From M1-B18 sp048264125 (GTDB lineage Bacteria > Bacillota > Clostridia > Peptostreptococcales > Natronincolaceae), in contig JBLXDM010000004.1 in NCBI GenBank assembly GCA_048264125.1, positions 314,172 through 378,171 on the forward strand: a DNA stretch of 64,000 bases, written 5' to 3'. Below, in pieces: positions 43,795-52,532 of the stretch. A program made the translations under genes and the position numbers. Every line of letters starts with the position of its first letter. The stretch's first letter is position 1. The notes under the pieces were generated by a model. The model was given only the letters and a program-made list of their open reading frames with translations, searched no databases and was not told the DNA's origin.

Positions 43795-45507
43795 TCAGAT
43801 TACTTCTTGTAAAATATATAATTTCTTATATATAGGACATTTATCCATTAACCTTTCATGCGTACCTTGAGCTACAACATGCCCTTTGTCTAAAACATAT
43901 ATCATGTCTGCATTTTGAATAGTGGATATCCTATGGGCTATAATAATTGTCGTCTTACCTTCTCTTAATTTATCTATATTTTTTTGAACTTGAAATTCAG
44001 TCTCAGTATCCAATGCTGATGTTGCTTCATCCAAAATAAGTACGTCTGTATTTTTTAGCATCACTCTTGATAATGCAAGTCTTTGTTTTTGCCCACCCGA
44101 TAAGCTAGCTCCACGCTCACCAACTTGCGTTTCGTATTGATTTGGAAATCCTACTATAAAATCATGGCACAGCATTTTTTTGCACACATTTTCAAGAACC
44201 AACGGATCATATTCTTTATCTAGCACCAAATTTTCTTTAATCGTAGAAGGTATAAAATGTGGTTGTTGAAAAACAACTGAGATTTTATCTGTATATTGCT
44301 TACCATAGCTATTTACTGGAAGGTCGTTCACGCAAACTTCTCCTGTACTAGGTGAATACTCCCGAAGTAATAAATGTGCAATGGTTGACTTCCCACTGCC
44401 ACTTTCACCAACAATAGCGATTTTCTTACCAATAGGAAAATCAATGGATAAATTATTAAGCACAGGAGCGGAATCTTCTGAATAGCTAAAGGTTACATCT
44501 CTAAATTGAATTGACTCAATATCACCATTGAGAGTAGTTGAACCTAACTCAGTACTTTCCTTCCCCATAACAGACTGAATACATTCAACAGAAGCCACAA
44601 GTCTTTTACCGATTAAAGCCTGTTGGAATAATTGTCCAAGCTCTGTAACCAGTTGATCCACTAATGTAAAGCTTACAACAAATTCGCCCAGTGAAATCCT
44701 ATTTGAAATTACACTCATACCACCAAACATAATAACGATAAGCTTAGTTCCATAGAGAAAAGGTTCACTTACAAGCAATATTTTGATTTTATATAAGCCC
44801 TCTTTTATAATAGCCTTAAAATAGCCAGAAAATTTTCCCTCGTACTGCTTAAGCTGCCAATCCTGACGATTATACGCCATGATTTCTCTCACTGCTGAAA
44901 TGCTTTCTTCAATAGTAATAGAAACATTAGATTTTTCCTCTTTAACCTGTTGTGAAAATTGCTTGGTTTTATCACCAAATTTATTGAGCAAAGCATAATA
45001 AATAATTGCTACTGTTATAACAACAAGCAGCATTATAAAACTCATTTTTGCTAATAAATATGCTGAAAATACAATCGTAAGAATAATTTTGGGCGAATCT
45101 GAAAGTAATTTATTAATAGCTAGATCACTGGCTTCAGCTATATCACTTCTTATATGGTTTAATAATTTGCCAACATGCTCTTTATTAATAACTGCAGCTG
45201 GCATATCATAAATTTTTAACAGGAAAGCATTTGTTAGAGACATTTGATGGTGATAACTGATATGAAAAAAGGTGACCTTTCTGATAGTAAACCATAGCTT
45301 AGGTCCAAAGAAAAAAATAGCGTACAGTGCGATTAATCCTGGAAACTCCTGATACTGTTTATCCATAAAAACTTTGTCAATCAAGTCCCGTTGTAACAAA
45401 ATTGCGATAGCCGGAGTTAAGCTTTCAAAAATAAGTGCAAAATATCCTAACAGAAACCAGCGCTTCTTGTTTATATATTTAAGTATGAATAACAGACTAG
45501 ACCGCAT
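43795..45507 (-). CDS. ABC exporter subunit
   Basis: Protein of 570 residues. Six membrane helices in the first 310 residues are followed by an ATP-binding domain with Walker A GESGSGKST, signature LSGGQKQR, Walker B VLILDEATSALD and H-loop IIAHRIST, all intact. It probably pairs with the upstream subunit as a heterodimeric multidrug or lipid/peptide exporter. Its ATG at 45507 has AGAGG eight bases upstream and lies inside the end of the preceding gene (about 10-bp overlap). Confidence 0.9.
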   Translation of the reverse strand: MRSSLLFILKYINKKRWFLLGYFALIFESLTPAIAILLQRDLIDKVFMDKQYQEFPGLIALYAIFFFGPKLWFTIRKVTFFHISYHHQMSLTNAFLLKIYDMPAAVINKEHVGKLLNHIRSDIAEASDLAINKLLSDSPKIILTIVFSAYLLAKMSFIMLLVVITVAIIYYALLNKFGDKTKQFSQQVKEEKSNVSITIEESISAVREIMAYNRQDWQLKQYEGKFSGYFKAIIKEGLYKIKILLVSEPFLYGTKLIVIMFGGMSVISNRISLGEFVVSFTLVDQLVTELGQLFQQALIGKRLVASVECIQSVMGKESTELGSTTLNGDIESIQFRDVTFSYSEDSAPVLNNLSIDFPIGKKIAIVGESGSGKSTIAHLLLREYSPSTGEVCVNDLPVNSYGKQYTDKISVVFQQPHFIPSTIKENLVLDKEYDPLVLENVCKKMLCHDFIVGFPNQYETQVGERGASLSGGQKQRLALSRVMLKNTDVLILDEATSALDTETEFQVQKNIDKLREGKTTIIIAHRISTIQNADMIYVLDKGHVVAQGTHERLMDKCPIYKKLYILQEVI

Positions 45508-47254
45508 TTTCAACACCTCTCATTACTAGTCCATAAAACAATCCTTTCTTATCCATTAAAGCTTCATAAGTACCTTGTTCAACAATTTTACCTTCTCCAA
45601 GCACAATAATAGAATCATATTCCCTAACACTAGACAGTCGATGAGCTACAGTAACAACTGTTCGACCAGCTGATAACTGCTCTAAGGATTGCTTAACAGC
45701 TGATTCAGTGACATTATCCAGTGAAGATGTCGCTTCATCTAATAAAACAATTCGCGGCTCCTTAAGCATCATCCTAGCAATTGAAATACGTTGTTTTTGA
45801 CCACCAGATAAACGCACGCCGCCTTCACCAACCACCGTATCATACCCTTCTTCTGTCTCCAGGATGAACTGGTGTGCACTGGCACGTTTGCATACCTCTA
45901 CAACCGCTTCCTCCGTTGCAAGAGGATTTCCAAACTTAATATTATCTCTAATTGACATATTAAATAAATAAGTATCCTGAAATACATAGCCAAGGTTTTG
46001 TCTTAAATTCTCTAGCTTTAGCTTTCTAATATCATATCCACCAATCAGGATTTCACCATGGGTAACATCATAAAAACGTCCTATCAGCTTTAATAGTGTT
46101 GACTTGCCGCTACCACTTTCCCCTACAATCGCCGTTTTCTTCCCTGCTGGAATCGTAAAAGATACATTATCTATAATAGGAAGGTTGTTTTCATAAGAGA
46201 AGGATACATTATTAAATTCAATATCTAATTTATCAAGTTGAGCTTCTAAGCAGTTATCAGCTTCTACAACATCTGGTTTCAGCTTCAAAAAATCATGTAC
46301 ATACTTCGCATAATTTAGTGCATGGTACTGGGCAGGAATAATATAAAAGAATACGGAAAAGCCACGAGAAACAAGTCCCATGAGAAAGCTATATCCAATG
46401 AATTCCCCAAGTAATAGCTCACCACTTTTTACTAAATCTAATCCATAAAAATAAAACAAAACAATAGAAATCGTCAGCGTAAGTCCAACAGTTGTAAATC
46501 GAAAATGCCGCCAAAATATTGACCACATTCTTGGAATCCTAAATTGATTAAATTCTTCAATTGTTTTTTTTATAAACCAGTCTTTACTTCCCATTGCTTT
46601 TATTTCAGTTCTAGCCACAATTGCATCATATAAGGACTGCTGTGCTAGATGTGCAGCTTTTGTTTCAACACCTAAATGATAGTGTATTTTTTTATTTGCA
46701 ACGTGATTAATAAATACATAAACCATATTTCCAATCATTGCAGCAATAAAAAATATTGGCTCGCCCCATATTAGAATAATCGAAGGCACTGTAAATTGTG
46801 CTAAGCTGTAAATAAAGTGTGGAAATAAGAAGGTATACGTTTGTTGTGTCTCTCTTACAGCATTCTCAAATAATGATATAATCTGTCCAGTAGGTACTTT
46901 CTCATAGTAGGAAAAGCCTAATTTTTGTAGCTTTACCATTAAATCAGTTTGTTGGTTCTTAGTAATTTTCTTAGATATGATTTGTTCTAAAAAGTAGAAT
47001 ATTGATTTTACAATTAAAATTAGTGCAACGATACCACATAAAATCAAAATTTGATTGAACAGAGGTTCTAACCTTTTTGATGGTAGTACATTATCAATTA
47101 AGTATCCCATACGGCGGGGAATCATTAATTCTCCCCAAATCATAATCCCCCCACATAGCACATAGAAGAGGGTTTGTAATATAAAGGGTTTAAAATAGCT
47201 TAATGTCCAAAGGTATAGCTTGAGCATTTCTTTCTTTTCTAGTTGATTTTCCAA
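45497..47254 (-). CDS. ABC exporter subunit
   Basis: Protein of about 585 residues with six N-terminal membrane helices and an ATP-binding domain with GESGSGKST, LSGGQKQR, IVLLDEATSSLD and VTVAHRLSS. Both nucleotide sites of the pair look canonical, unlike many heterodimers that have one degenerate site. The TTG at 47254 is placed by AAGGG eight bases upstream. With its partner it is by far the largest unit in the accessory region. Confidence 0.9.
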   Translation of the reverse strand: MENQLEKKEMLKLYLWTLSYFKPFILQTLFYVLCGGIMIWGELMIPRRMGYLIDNVLPSKRLEPLFNQILILCGIVALILIVKSIFYFLEQIISKKITKNQQTDLMVKLQKLGFSYYEKVPTGQIISLFENAVRETQQTYTFLFPHFIYSLAQFTVPSIILIWGEPIFFIAAMIGNMVYVFINHVANKKIHYHLGVETKAAHLAQQSLYDAIVARTEIKAMGSKDWFIKKTIEEFNQFRIPRMWSIFWRHFRFTTVGLTLTISIVLFYFYGLDLVKSGELLLGEFIGYSFLMGLVSRGFSVFFYIIPAQYHALNYAKYVHDFLKLKPDVVEADNCLEAQLDKLDIEFNNVSFSYENNLPIIDNVSFTIPAGKKTAIVGESGSGKSTLLKLIGRFYDVTHGEILIGGYDIRKLKLENLRQNLGYVFQDTYLFNMSIRDNIKFGNPLATEEAVVEVCKRASAHQFILETEEGYDTVVGEGGVRLSGGQKQRISIARMMLKEPRIVLLDEATSSLDNVTESAVKQSLEQLSAGRTVVTVAHRLSSVREYDSIIVLGEGKIVEQGTYEALMDKKGLFYGLVMRGVENAV

Positions 47255-47289
47255 TGAGATCACCCTTCAGATAGTAATAATCTATTGCT

Positions 47290-47331
47290 TGTTATGCGAT
47301 TTTCTCTTCGATGCGTGAAGTTAAATCGCTA
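47290..47331 (-). repeat. Possible degenerate attC-like site
   Basis: Dyad GCGATTT/AAATCGC after the acetyltransferase stop, with GTTATGC on the plus strand at one end. It lacks the other core and the internal blocks seen in the better copies. Confidence 0.3.
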
Positions 47332-47346
47332 ATCTAGTAGCTTAGC

Positions 47347-47787
47347 TTATATATCTTGAACAAATATCGTTTCAATATTACCCCAAAAATCTGTTCTCTC
47401 ATCAATTTTATTAAATCCATATTTTTCATACAAGTTAATATGGTCACTGACAAGATACACTTTTTCAAACTTTAATTCTTTAATATACGATATTGCATAT
47501 GAAATCATTTTTTCGCTTATTCTCTTCCCCCTATAATTCTCGTCTACAAATATAAATCCGATATATGGTGAGTAGGTTACATTGGGAATGCTATCCTTTT
47601 TTGTTACAGTACAAAAACCTATAATTGTATTGTTTTCTATTGCAACTATAACCCTCTCGCATTCCTCGAATCCATTCTCGTTCATAAGCTTTGCAAGAAA
47701 TGCACCTGCTTTCCACGAACAGGTTTTAGCATAATCCTTAGCCTGTTCCCAAAGATCATCTGCTTGGCTAATAATACTTAAATGCAT
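47347..47787 (-). CDS. GNAT acetyltransferase
   Basis: Protein of 146 residues with the GNAT fold. The acetyl-CoA-binding loop is FIFVDENYRGKRISEKMISY (about 80-99), and the C-terminal part is YEKYGFNKIDE. It transfers an acetyl group from acetyl-CoA to an unknown amine. ATAGGAGG precedes the ATG. It fits the cassette pattern: the GTT core of attC-like repeat 2 stands 33 bp before the start. Confidence 0.85.
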   Translation of the reverse strand: MHLSIISQADDLWEQAKDYAKTCSWKAGAFLAKLMNENGFEECERVIVAIENNTIIGFCTVTKKDSIPNVTYSPYIGFIFVDENYRGKRISEKMISYAISYIKELKFEKVYLVSDHINLYEKYGFNKIDERTDFWGNIETIFVQDI

Positions 47788-47819
47788 AAACGCTTACCTC
47801 CTATCATGCAATAATTGCT

Positions 47820-47895
47820 TACCAACGAGAATGCATGGTGCCTGACTCTTTTCTCAGAACCTGCCTGCCACCCCCTAAGTAAACATAGTGTTAGC
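47820..47895 (-). repeat. attC-like repeat 2
   Basis: Minus strand: starts GGCTAACACTATGTTTAC nine bases after the lipoprotein stop, ends TCGTTGGTAAGC just before the acetyltransferase leader. Inner dyads GGTG/CACC and CTGA/TCAG close a 10-base loop. The TAAC-ATGTTTAC-AGGGG opening is shared with the repeat ending at 60875. Confidence 0.65.
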
Positions 47896-47903
47896 CCATC
47901 ATT

Positions 47904-48398
47904 TCAAGACATCCAAAATTTCATGGTTTCCTTTTCATCTTGTATCCAGGTACCATTTGATTTGACATAACTAATTTGGAATCCACCTCCACTCAAATAT
48001 CCATACTTGTTTTGTGAATGCTTTCCTACCGCCCACATATTGGATATCGAGATCGTTATTTTATTGTCAGCTAATTCAAATTGTGTTATTTTTAGAAATA
48101 AATAATCCCCTTCTTTATCTGCTTTCTGTTGAATTTCATTATTAGATTGCATAACTAATGAAACTCCCTCAAGATTGGGTAAGTCTAATTTTTCTATATT
48201 CTCTTCAGAAATAATGATTTCTTCATTTTCCAACAGACTGTAATCTGCGATATACTCATCAATTATGGCTTTTTCTAGTACCATGCTCAAAACAATTTCT
48301 TTGTCTAATTTTGTAATTTCAAAATTGTTTTTCTTATAAGAACATCCTGATAAAATAAATATCACCAAAAGAAAAATATAAATGTTTTTAGCTCTCAT
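47904..48398 (-). CDS. Lipoprotein of unknown function
   Basis: Protein of 164 residues with lipoprotein signal MRAKNIYIFLLVIFILSGCS (lipobox LSGC). The rest is an acidic domain without known motif. The ATG at 48398 has AGGAGG nine bases upstream; an in-frame extension of 17 codons before it lacks a site. It is followed directly by attC-like repeat 2. No such repeat separates it from the kinase gene upstream, so both may once have shared one cassette. Confidence 0.7.
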   Translation of the reverse strand: MRAKNIYIFLLVIFILSGCSYKKNNFEITKLDKEIVLSMVLEKAIIDEYIADYSLLENEEIIISEENIEKLDLPNLEGVSLVMQSNNEIQQKADKEGDYLFLKITQFELADNKITISISNMWAVGKHSQNKYGYLSGGGFQISYVKSNGTWIQDEKETMKFWMS

Positions 48399-48514
48399 GT
48401 TACTAAAACCTCCTAGAGACATGCCTATCGTCCAAATTGTAGTACTCATAAAATTGAAATAAAATCCAATACGTGCCCAAATTGTTCCGGCCTCATTGAT
48501 TGAATCTTGTAAAA

Positions 48515-49351
48515 TTACAATCTATTTAAAAGCTTGTTTTCTAGCTCCATTATTTTGTTTTCTAATACACAAATATCGTGCCTTTCTTCAATTGCTGTCC
48601 ATACTTTATCTAAGATAATTCGATATATAAAATCAAGGTTAATATTTATTCCAGCGATTTCATTATAACCGTCTAAAACATTATCTAGAACATCCATTGG
48701 AATCATGTAAAAATCTATTGCTGGATCTCCCCAGCCTGAATCTCCCCAATCAATAACAGATAATAATTGATCACTTTTTGTGCATAAAAAATTGAACTCA
48801 TTAGTATCTCCATGGACAAAACATTTTTTATAGGAAAAAGTTTTATCAGTACATTTATTCTCTATTAGATTTAATAAATATAAAGATTTACTATCACTAT
48901 TAAGTAAACCCTGAATCATCATACCCTTTGTGTAGTCCCTATCAGGGTTATCAAGCCAACCTTTTGGGTCATTACAGGCTTTAATGCTAATATGTAATTT
49001 CCCAAGTTCAAAACCTATTTCCTTCCATGTATTATAATAATGTAAATAATCACCTATTTCACCAAGAGTGAATCCATGAATCCTTTCCCAAATAGAATAT
49101 GTTTTATTTAATATTGTATAGGAGTTATCAAAGCTAATTAATTTTGGTGTTTTTATTCCATTTGACTTAGCCAATGGCGCTGCTACAGATTCGGTAAAAG
49201 CGTCGGAATTTGCTTCAGGATGATCTGTAGGAATCCTTAAAATAAAATTCGGTGTTGCATATATCTCGTTTGCAATACCATGGGTAGTTAATTTAACAAA
49301 TGATTCGTTTATTTGATTCTTATTTAAAATTTCCCGAATAACACTATCCAT
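48515..49351 (-). CDS. Aminoglycoside phosphotransferase-family kinase
   Basis: Protein of 278 residues with the APH/choline-kinase fold. The catalytic loop is CFVHGDTNEFNFLCT (Asp and Asn) and the metal-binding segment VIDWGDSGWGDPAIDF. It phosphorylates an unknown hydroxylated compound; the family includes antibiotic kinases and homoserine or choline kinases, so resistance is not implied. The ATG at 49351 is chosen because GGAGGAG lies 5-6 bases upstream, while the TTG at the frame start contains that site. Confidence 0.85.
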   Translation of the reverse strand: MDSVIREILNKNQINESFVKLTTHGIANEIYATPNFILRIPTDHPEANSDAFTESVAAPLAKSNGIKTPKLISFDNSYTILNKTYSIWERIHGFTLGEIGDYLHYYNTWKEIGFELGKLHISIKACNDPKGWLDNPDRDYTKGMMIQGLLNSDSKSLYLLNLIENKCTDKTFSYKKCFVHGDTNEFNFLCTKSDQLLSVIDWGDSGWGDPAIDFYMIPMDVLDNVLDGYNEIAGININLDFIYRIILDKVWTAIEERHDICVLENKIMELENKLLNRL

Positions 49352-49378
49352 ATTTTTCTCCTCCAATTGTTCTACTAC

Positions 49379-49430
49379 GTATCGTGGCCCCAGGCTCAGT
49401 AGCGCTACGGACGGCGCTGACTTCGATCTG
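49379..49430 (-). repeat. Degenerate attC-like site
   Basis: Hairpin AGT-AGCGC/GCGCT-G-ACT with one extrahelical G, located at and beyond the end of the zinc-ribbon gene; GTTACAG on the minus strand opens it. The other end has no clear core. Confidence 0.4.
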
Positions 49431-49590
49431 TAACAATTATGATGGAAAATATAAAGAATGTCCGATAAAACAATTGAGCCTTATGAAATTCTGCTCTACC
49501 AAAGAAGTGCCTTCTATGTTTCCAAGATATTTCATTTGGACTTTGTATAACTCCCTGATCCATCTCATCACCACAATACAGACATTTCAT
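49405..49590 (-). CDS. Truncated DUF6487-type zinc-ribbon protein
   Basis: Small protein starting MKCLYCGDEMDQGVIQSPNE, with the first zinc knuckle (CLYC) of the DUF6487/PF20097 family. The second knuckle expected near the C-terminus is missing: after GRAEFHKAQ the frame runs through a hydrophobic stretch into attC-like DNA and ends in IVTDRSQRRP. AAGGGG precedes the ATG. Probably a gene whose 3' end was replaced by a recombination at the cassette border; may not fold. Confidence 0.55.
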   Translation of the reverse strand: MKCLYCGDEMDQGVIQSPNEISWKHRRHFFGRAEFHKAQLFYRTFFIFSIIIVTDRSQRRP

Positions 49591-49629
49591 AAAAGTAACC
49601 CCTTCATTAATGTAAATTGTATTTAGTTT

Positions 49630-49665
49630 TAGGCCGTCTTGGTGGAACTTCGTTCCCGAGGAAAC
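49630..49665 (-). repeat. attC-like repeat 3 (central hairpin block)
   Basis: Minus strand CGGGAACGAAGTTCCACCAA followed by GACGG-CTA, matching the block CGGGAGCGGAGCTCCGCCAA in the repeat ending at 60875. The stem changes GGAGC/GCTCC to GGAAC/GTTCC, a paired substitution. Lies between the QueG-like stop and the zinc-ribbon start. Outer cores are degenerate (GCATAATGTGTGATT on the left). Confidence 0.6.
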
Positions 49666-49685
49666 CAATTTAATCACACATTATG

Positions 49686-50366
49686 CTAATCCCTTTTCTT
49701 TCCTAGTCTCATTGGACAAATTACCCTGCATTTATTGCAGTTAACTGTATCAAAGCCTCTGTCATTTGTTCCATATGTATTTGGCCTACATTTTGCCTGA
49801 TTTGCGCTTCGACCGTCCAATGCTTGAGACGGGCAGTTTTCGATACACAGATTGCAACCATCTATACAGATACTCTCCGCAAGTGAGTCGGAGACAAGAT
49901 CCAGCTCCGTAAGAACTATTCCCAAAGTCAGCAAATTACCATACTCTTCGTTTAGTAGCAAGGTGTTTTTGCCTAGTGTTCCTAGTCCTGCCAGTACGGC
50001 GGCATGTTTCATGGATATCAGACCGCGACCTTCCAGTTTTTCTGCATCCCAGTATTCATAAGGACCGTCTGAGGGTAGTGGTACAGCATTACCACTATAG
50101 ATCCTTTCAATCTCTTTTGCAGCTCTTAATGCGACCCGATCAACCTCTGGACATGTGCCATAATTGAAATGACCGTATATCAGCCTTGGTTCTATAATAG
50201 TCAGCCCTTTTGGAAGAGCTATGCCGAACACAATGACCGATTTGCAGTAGGAGAATATATCTCTTGGGTGAAAGCCTGCTGGTGCTTCGGAAAAGCGGTC
50301 AATGTTAGCGACACCACACACATCCGCACCAAGGTTCAATATAAATTCTTTGATTTGTTTCTTCAC
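49686..50366 (-). CDS. QueG-like 4Fe-4S protein
   Basis: Protein of 226 residues resembling epoxyqueuosine reductase and its short relatives. It has an N-terminal cobalamin-type domain segment (GADVCGVANIDRFSEAP), LAGLGTLGKNTLLLNEEYGN, and a C-terminal ferredoxin part with CIDGCNLCIENCP and CNKCRVICP that can hold two 4Fe-4S clusters. It is shorter than true QueG (about 350-380). GTG start with GGGAGG upstream. Likely an oxygen-sensitive reductase; substrate unknown. Confidence 0.78.
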   Translation of the reverse strand: MKKQIKEFILNLGADVCGVANIDRFSEAPAGFHPRDIFSYCKSVIVFGIALPKGLTIIEPRLIYGHFNYGTCPEVDRVALRAAKEIERIYSGNAVPLPSDGPYEYWDAEKLEGRGLISMKHAAVLAGLGTLGKNTLLLNEEYGNLLTLGIVLTELDLVSDSLAESICIDGCNLCIENCPSQALDGRSANQAKCRPNTYGTNDRGFDTVNCNKCRVICPMRLGKKRD

Positions 50367-50399
50367 TCTTAAGCCTCCCCTTTACATATTGCTACATTC

Positions 50400-50876
50400 C
50401 TATTTTTCATATATAGGGTCATGATTACATTCGCTGACTTTTCCTGTTTTCTTATACCCGCAAGAATCCCAAAAACTTTCTGTTCCATCTGAAGTAAGAT
50501 AAATATGCTCTGCCCCATTAGCATAAAGAACTTTCTCGGAATGAGCAACTAATTTTGAACCAAAACCCTTACCTCTCAAAGTTTGATTAACATAAATTTC
50601 TCTGATAAATCCCCAGCCTTCTCGTTCGCACCAATCACTATGAGGTGTGTCAATTTGATAACAGACAAAACCGACAATTTGTCCGTCAATTATTAGCAAA
50701 TCTAATGGGACAACCCCAGAAATTGAGCTCTCTGCTATTTGGGCGCATATTTTTTCTGCCTTATCATCTGAAATTTCAAACTTAAAATCATTTCTATAAT
50801 AAGTACAAAACATTTGGATGAAATCAAGCAAATCATTATTGCAGTAAGAACGAATTTCTATTTTTTCAAAAACCAT
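50400..50876 (-). CDS. GNAT acetyltransferase
   Basis: Protein of 158 residues with GNAT motif A, IREIYVNQTLRGKGFGSKLV (about 90-109), and the C-terminal FWDSCGYKKTG. Substrate unknown. GGGGG precedes the ATG. It lies 33 bp upstream of the QueG-like gene with no repeat between them, so the two probably form one transcriptional unit or one cassette. Confidence 0.85.
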   Translation of the reverse strand: MVFEKIEIRSYCNNDLLDFIQMFCTYYRNDFKFEISDDKAEKICAQIAESSISGVVPLDLLIIDGQIVGFVCYQIDTPHSDWCEREGWGFIREIYVNQTLRGKGFGSKLVAHSEKVLYANGAEHIYLTSDGTESFWDSCGYKKTGKVSECNHDPIYEK

Positions 50877-50899
50877 CTTTTTTCCCCCTGAAAAATATT

Positions 50900-50983
50900 A
50901 GTAGGGTTTATTCTTCGTGAACCCTCCGAATATGCTTTAAGTATTAAATTATTATTTAAATTTATTGTCCTAATGTGTTAGAG
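50900..50983 (-). repeat. attC-like repeat 4
   Basis: Minus strand begins CTCTAACACATTAGG directly after the DUF3953 stop; an AGGGTT/AACCCT hairpin lies before the acetyltransferase leader. The left core TCTAAC resembles the other copies; the right core is unclear. Confidence 0.45.
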
Positions 50984-51220
50984 TTAATTCAAGAAGAATC
51001 CTTGTATTGAAACAAAAAACACAAATAATGAAGCAGCAATATTCATATACCCCCAAAAGGACTTTGGCTTTCTTTTAAGTTCCGTTAATCCTGTCACTAG
51101 CATAGTTACCCCTAGAGAAAACATCATAAAAGGCATAAACTCAAAGTTTTGAGTTGCTAGACTATATCCTGATAAAGCTATAGTAATTATCGAAAATATG
51201 ACTCTGATTATCTTTATCAA
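50984..51220 (-). CDS. DUF3953 small membrane protein
   Basis: Protein of about 78 residues with three hydrophobic segments and the family pattern SGYSLATQNFEFMPFMMFSL, GLTELKRKPKSFWGY, typical of DUF3953 (YczI-like) proteins of Firmicutes. Function unknown, plasma membrane. The TTG at 51220 has AGAGG at nine bases; a GTG three codons earlier overlaps it. A cassette-type gene placed between attC-like repeats 4 and 5. Confidence 0.75.
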   Translation of the reverse strand: MIKIIRVIFSIITIALSGYSLATQNFEFMPFMMFSLGVTMLVTGLTELKRKPKSFWGYMNIAASLFVFFVSIQGFFLN

Positions 51221-51338
51221 TGTATTCACCCTCTTTTCTATTTAATATTTTACTCTTGCAATTATTAGATTTATTCCAGCCATTAATATATAGTCGCATT
51301 TTAATATAGCTAAAATATCATACATTCCATCATATATT

Positions 51339-51497
51339 AATTAACCTAGCTTTATAGTGTTCTTCCGCAGGACGCCGCAACCCTTGCATATGGTTTCGAA
51401 GAACGTCTACGTATGACCAACGTGATAGAGACTTATATAGCTCTTTTCCTAGTCTCTATCATGTGTCGTATCCCTTGCAGTCATACATTGTTACCTG
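51339..51497 (-). repeat. attC-like repeat 5
   Basis: 159 bp. Minus strand starts CAGGTAACAATGTATGAC 18 bp after the phzF-like stop and ends GGTTAATT. Inner inverted repeats GTATGAC/GTCATAC and GATAGAGACT/AGTCTCTATC give a long imperfect dyad, comparable to Vibrio VCR elements in size and shape. Contains TTTCGAAGAAC, also found beside repeat 6. Confidence 0.7.
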
Positions 51498-51515
51498 AAG
51501 CACTTACAGAAAATG

Positions 51516-52364
51516 TCAACTTCTCAAAATTGAAATTGCACTTCCCCCAACGTACACTTCAATTACATCATCATTGATAGCCCTTACTTTTACCATTATT
51601 TTCGATGGCTTCTTCATGCTATAACCCTGCTCTATGACGAAATTTCCATCAAATTCATTCTTTAAATATTTCATCATATAACAAGCTAAGGCTGCATTTG
51701 AAGTTCCCGTTGCAGATTCCTCATTTATGCCATATCTTGGTGCAAAATTTCTCACATGTGACTCACCACCATATAACGTATCTAAACAAAAAGCATGAAT
51801 ACCTACTACATCATACTTTCTACTGATTGCGTCTATCAAATCTAAGTTTGGTCGAAGATCTAAGAGTGCCTCTAAATCTTTGATATGTAACATAATGTCT
51901 TTAAGGCCAGTTGATACAATTTGTATTGGCATATCGCCTATATAATCACTGCGGTTGCTTTCAAAACATCCTTCAATTTCCCTCTTATCAATTATCGCAT
52001 AATACATAGGTGCATTCTGCTCCATGTAAACATCCTTATCATATACATGAAGTTTTAGAATGCCTGCCTTTGTTTCCTGCGTATAACATCCAACAGTTAT
52101 TATTCCTAAGTCTCTTAACAAATTAAACGCAGCTATCGTAGCATGTCCACATAAATCCACTTCATCCGTTGGAGTAAAAAATCTAACTTTAAAATCAGCT
52201 TTAGTTGATCTCATAACAAAAGCAGTCTCTGAGTAGCCTACTTCTTTTGCAATTCCTAACATTTGTTCTTCCGAGAATGAATCCGCGTCTAAAACAACTC
52301 CCGCTAGATTACCACCATCAATACTATCCGAAAATGCAGTAACTCTATATATAAGGTTTGTCAC
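51516..52364 (-). CDS. PhzF-family isomerase
   Basis: Protein of 282 residues with the diaminopimelate-epimerase-like PhzF fold: start YRVTAFSDSIDGGNLAGVVL, catalytic segment GYSETAFVM, FFTPTDEVDLCGHATIAAF (conserved His) and FAPRYGINEESATGTSNAAL. Members catalyse isomerisations in secondary metabolism; the substrate here is unknown. GTG start with GAGGAGG nine bases upstream. The gene begins 38 bp inside its cassette, after the GTTAGCT core of repeat 6, and ends 18 bp before repeat 5, a textbook cassette layout. Confidence 0.88.
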   Translation of the reverse strand: MTNLIYRVTAFSDSIDGGNLAGVVLDADSFSEEQMLGIAKEVGYSETAFVMRSTKADFKVRFFTPTDEVDLCGHATIAAFNLLRDLGIITVGCYTQETKAGILKLHVYDKDVYMEQNAPMYYAIIDKREIEGCFESNRSDYIGDMPIQIVSTGLKDIMLHIKDLEALLDLRPNLDLIDAISRKYDVVGIHAFCLDTLYGGESHVRNFAPRYGINEESATGTSNAALACYMMKYLKNEFDGNFVIEQGYSMKKPSKIMVKVRAINDDVIEVYVGGSAISILRS

Positions 52365-52401
52365 GATATTAAACCTCCTCAGTTAAATAGCAAAGTATTT
52401 C

Positions 52402-52493
52402 AGCTAACGTTTCACACCTGCGACGCTTCGAACTCGACCCAAAAAGAATACCCCATAGGCTTCCAGCGCCTTTATGAAAATGCATTGTTATGT
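52402..52493 (-). repeat. attC-like repeat 6
   Basis: 92 bp. Minus strand opens ACATAACAATGC after the DUF1905 gene and closes AAACGTTAGCTG before phzF. Internal GGGTCGAGTTCGAAGCGTCG matches GGGTCCAGTTCGAAGCGTCG of repeat 8 at 19 of 20 positions. Confidence 0.7.
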
Positions 52494-52532
52494 GATGGAC
52501 AGATTGTTTCGAAGAACATCAATAATACTTGT

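Noticed and set aside
48399..48514. A further attC-like site between the lipoprotein and APH-type genes
   Set aside because: No TAAC or GTT core pair and no dyad; the two genes may share a cassette instead.
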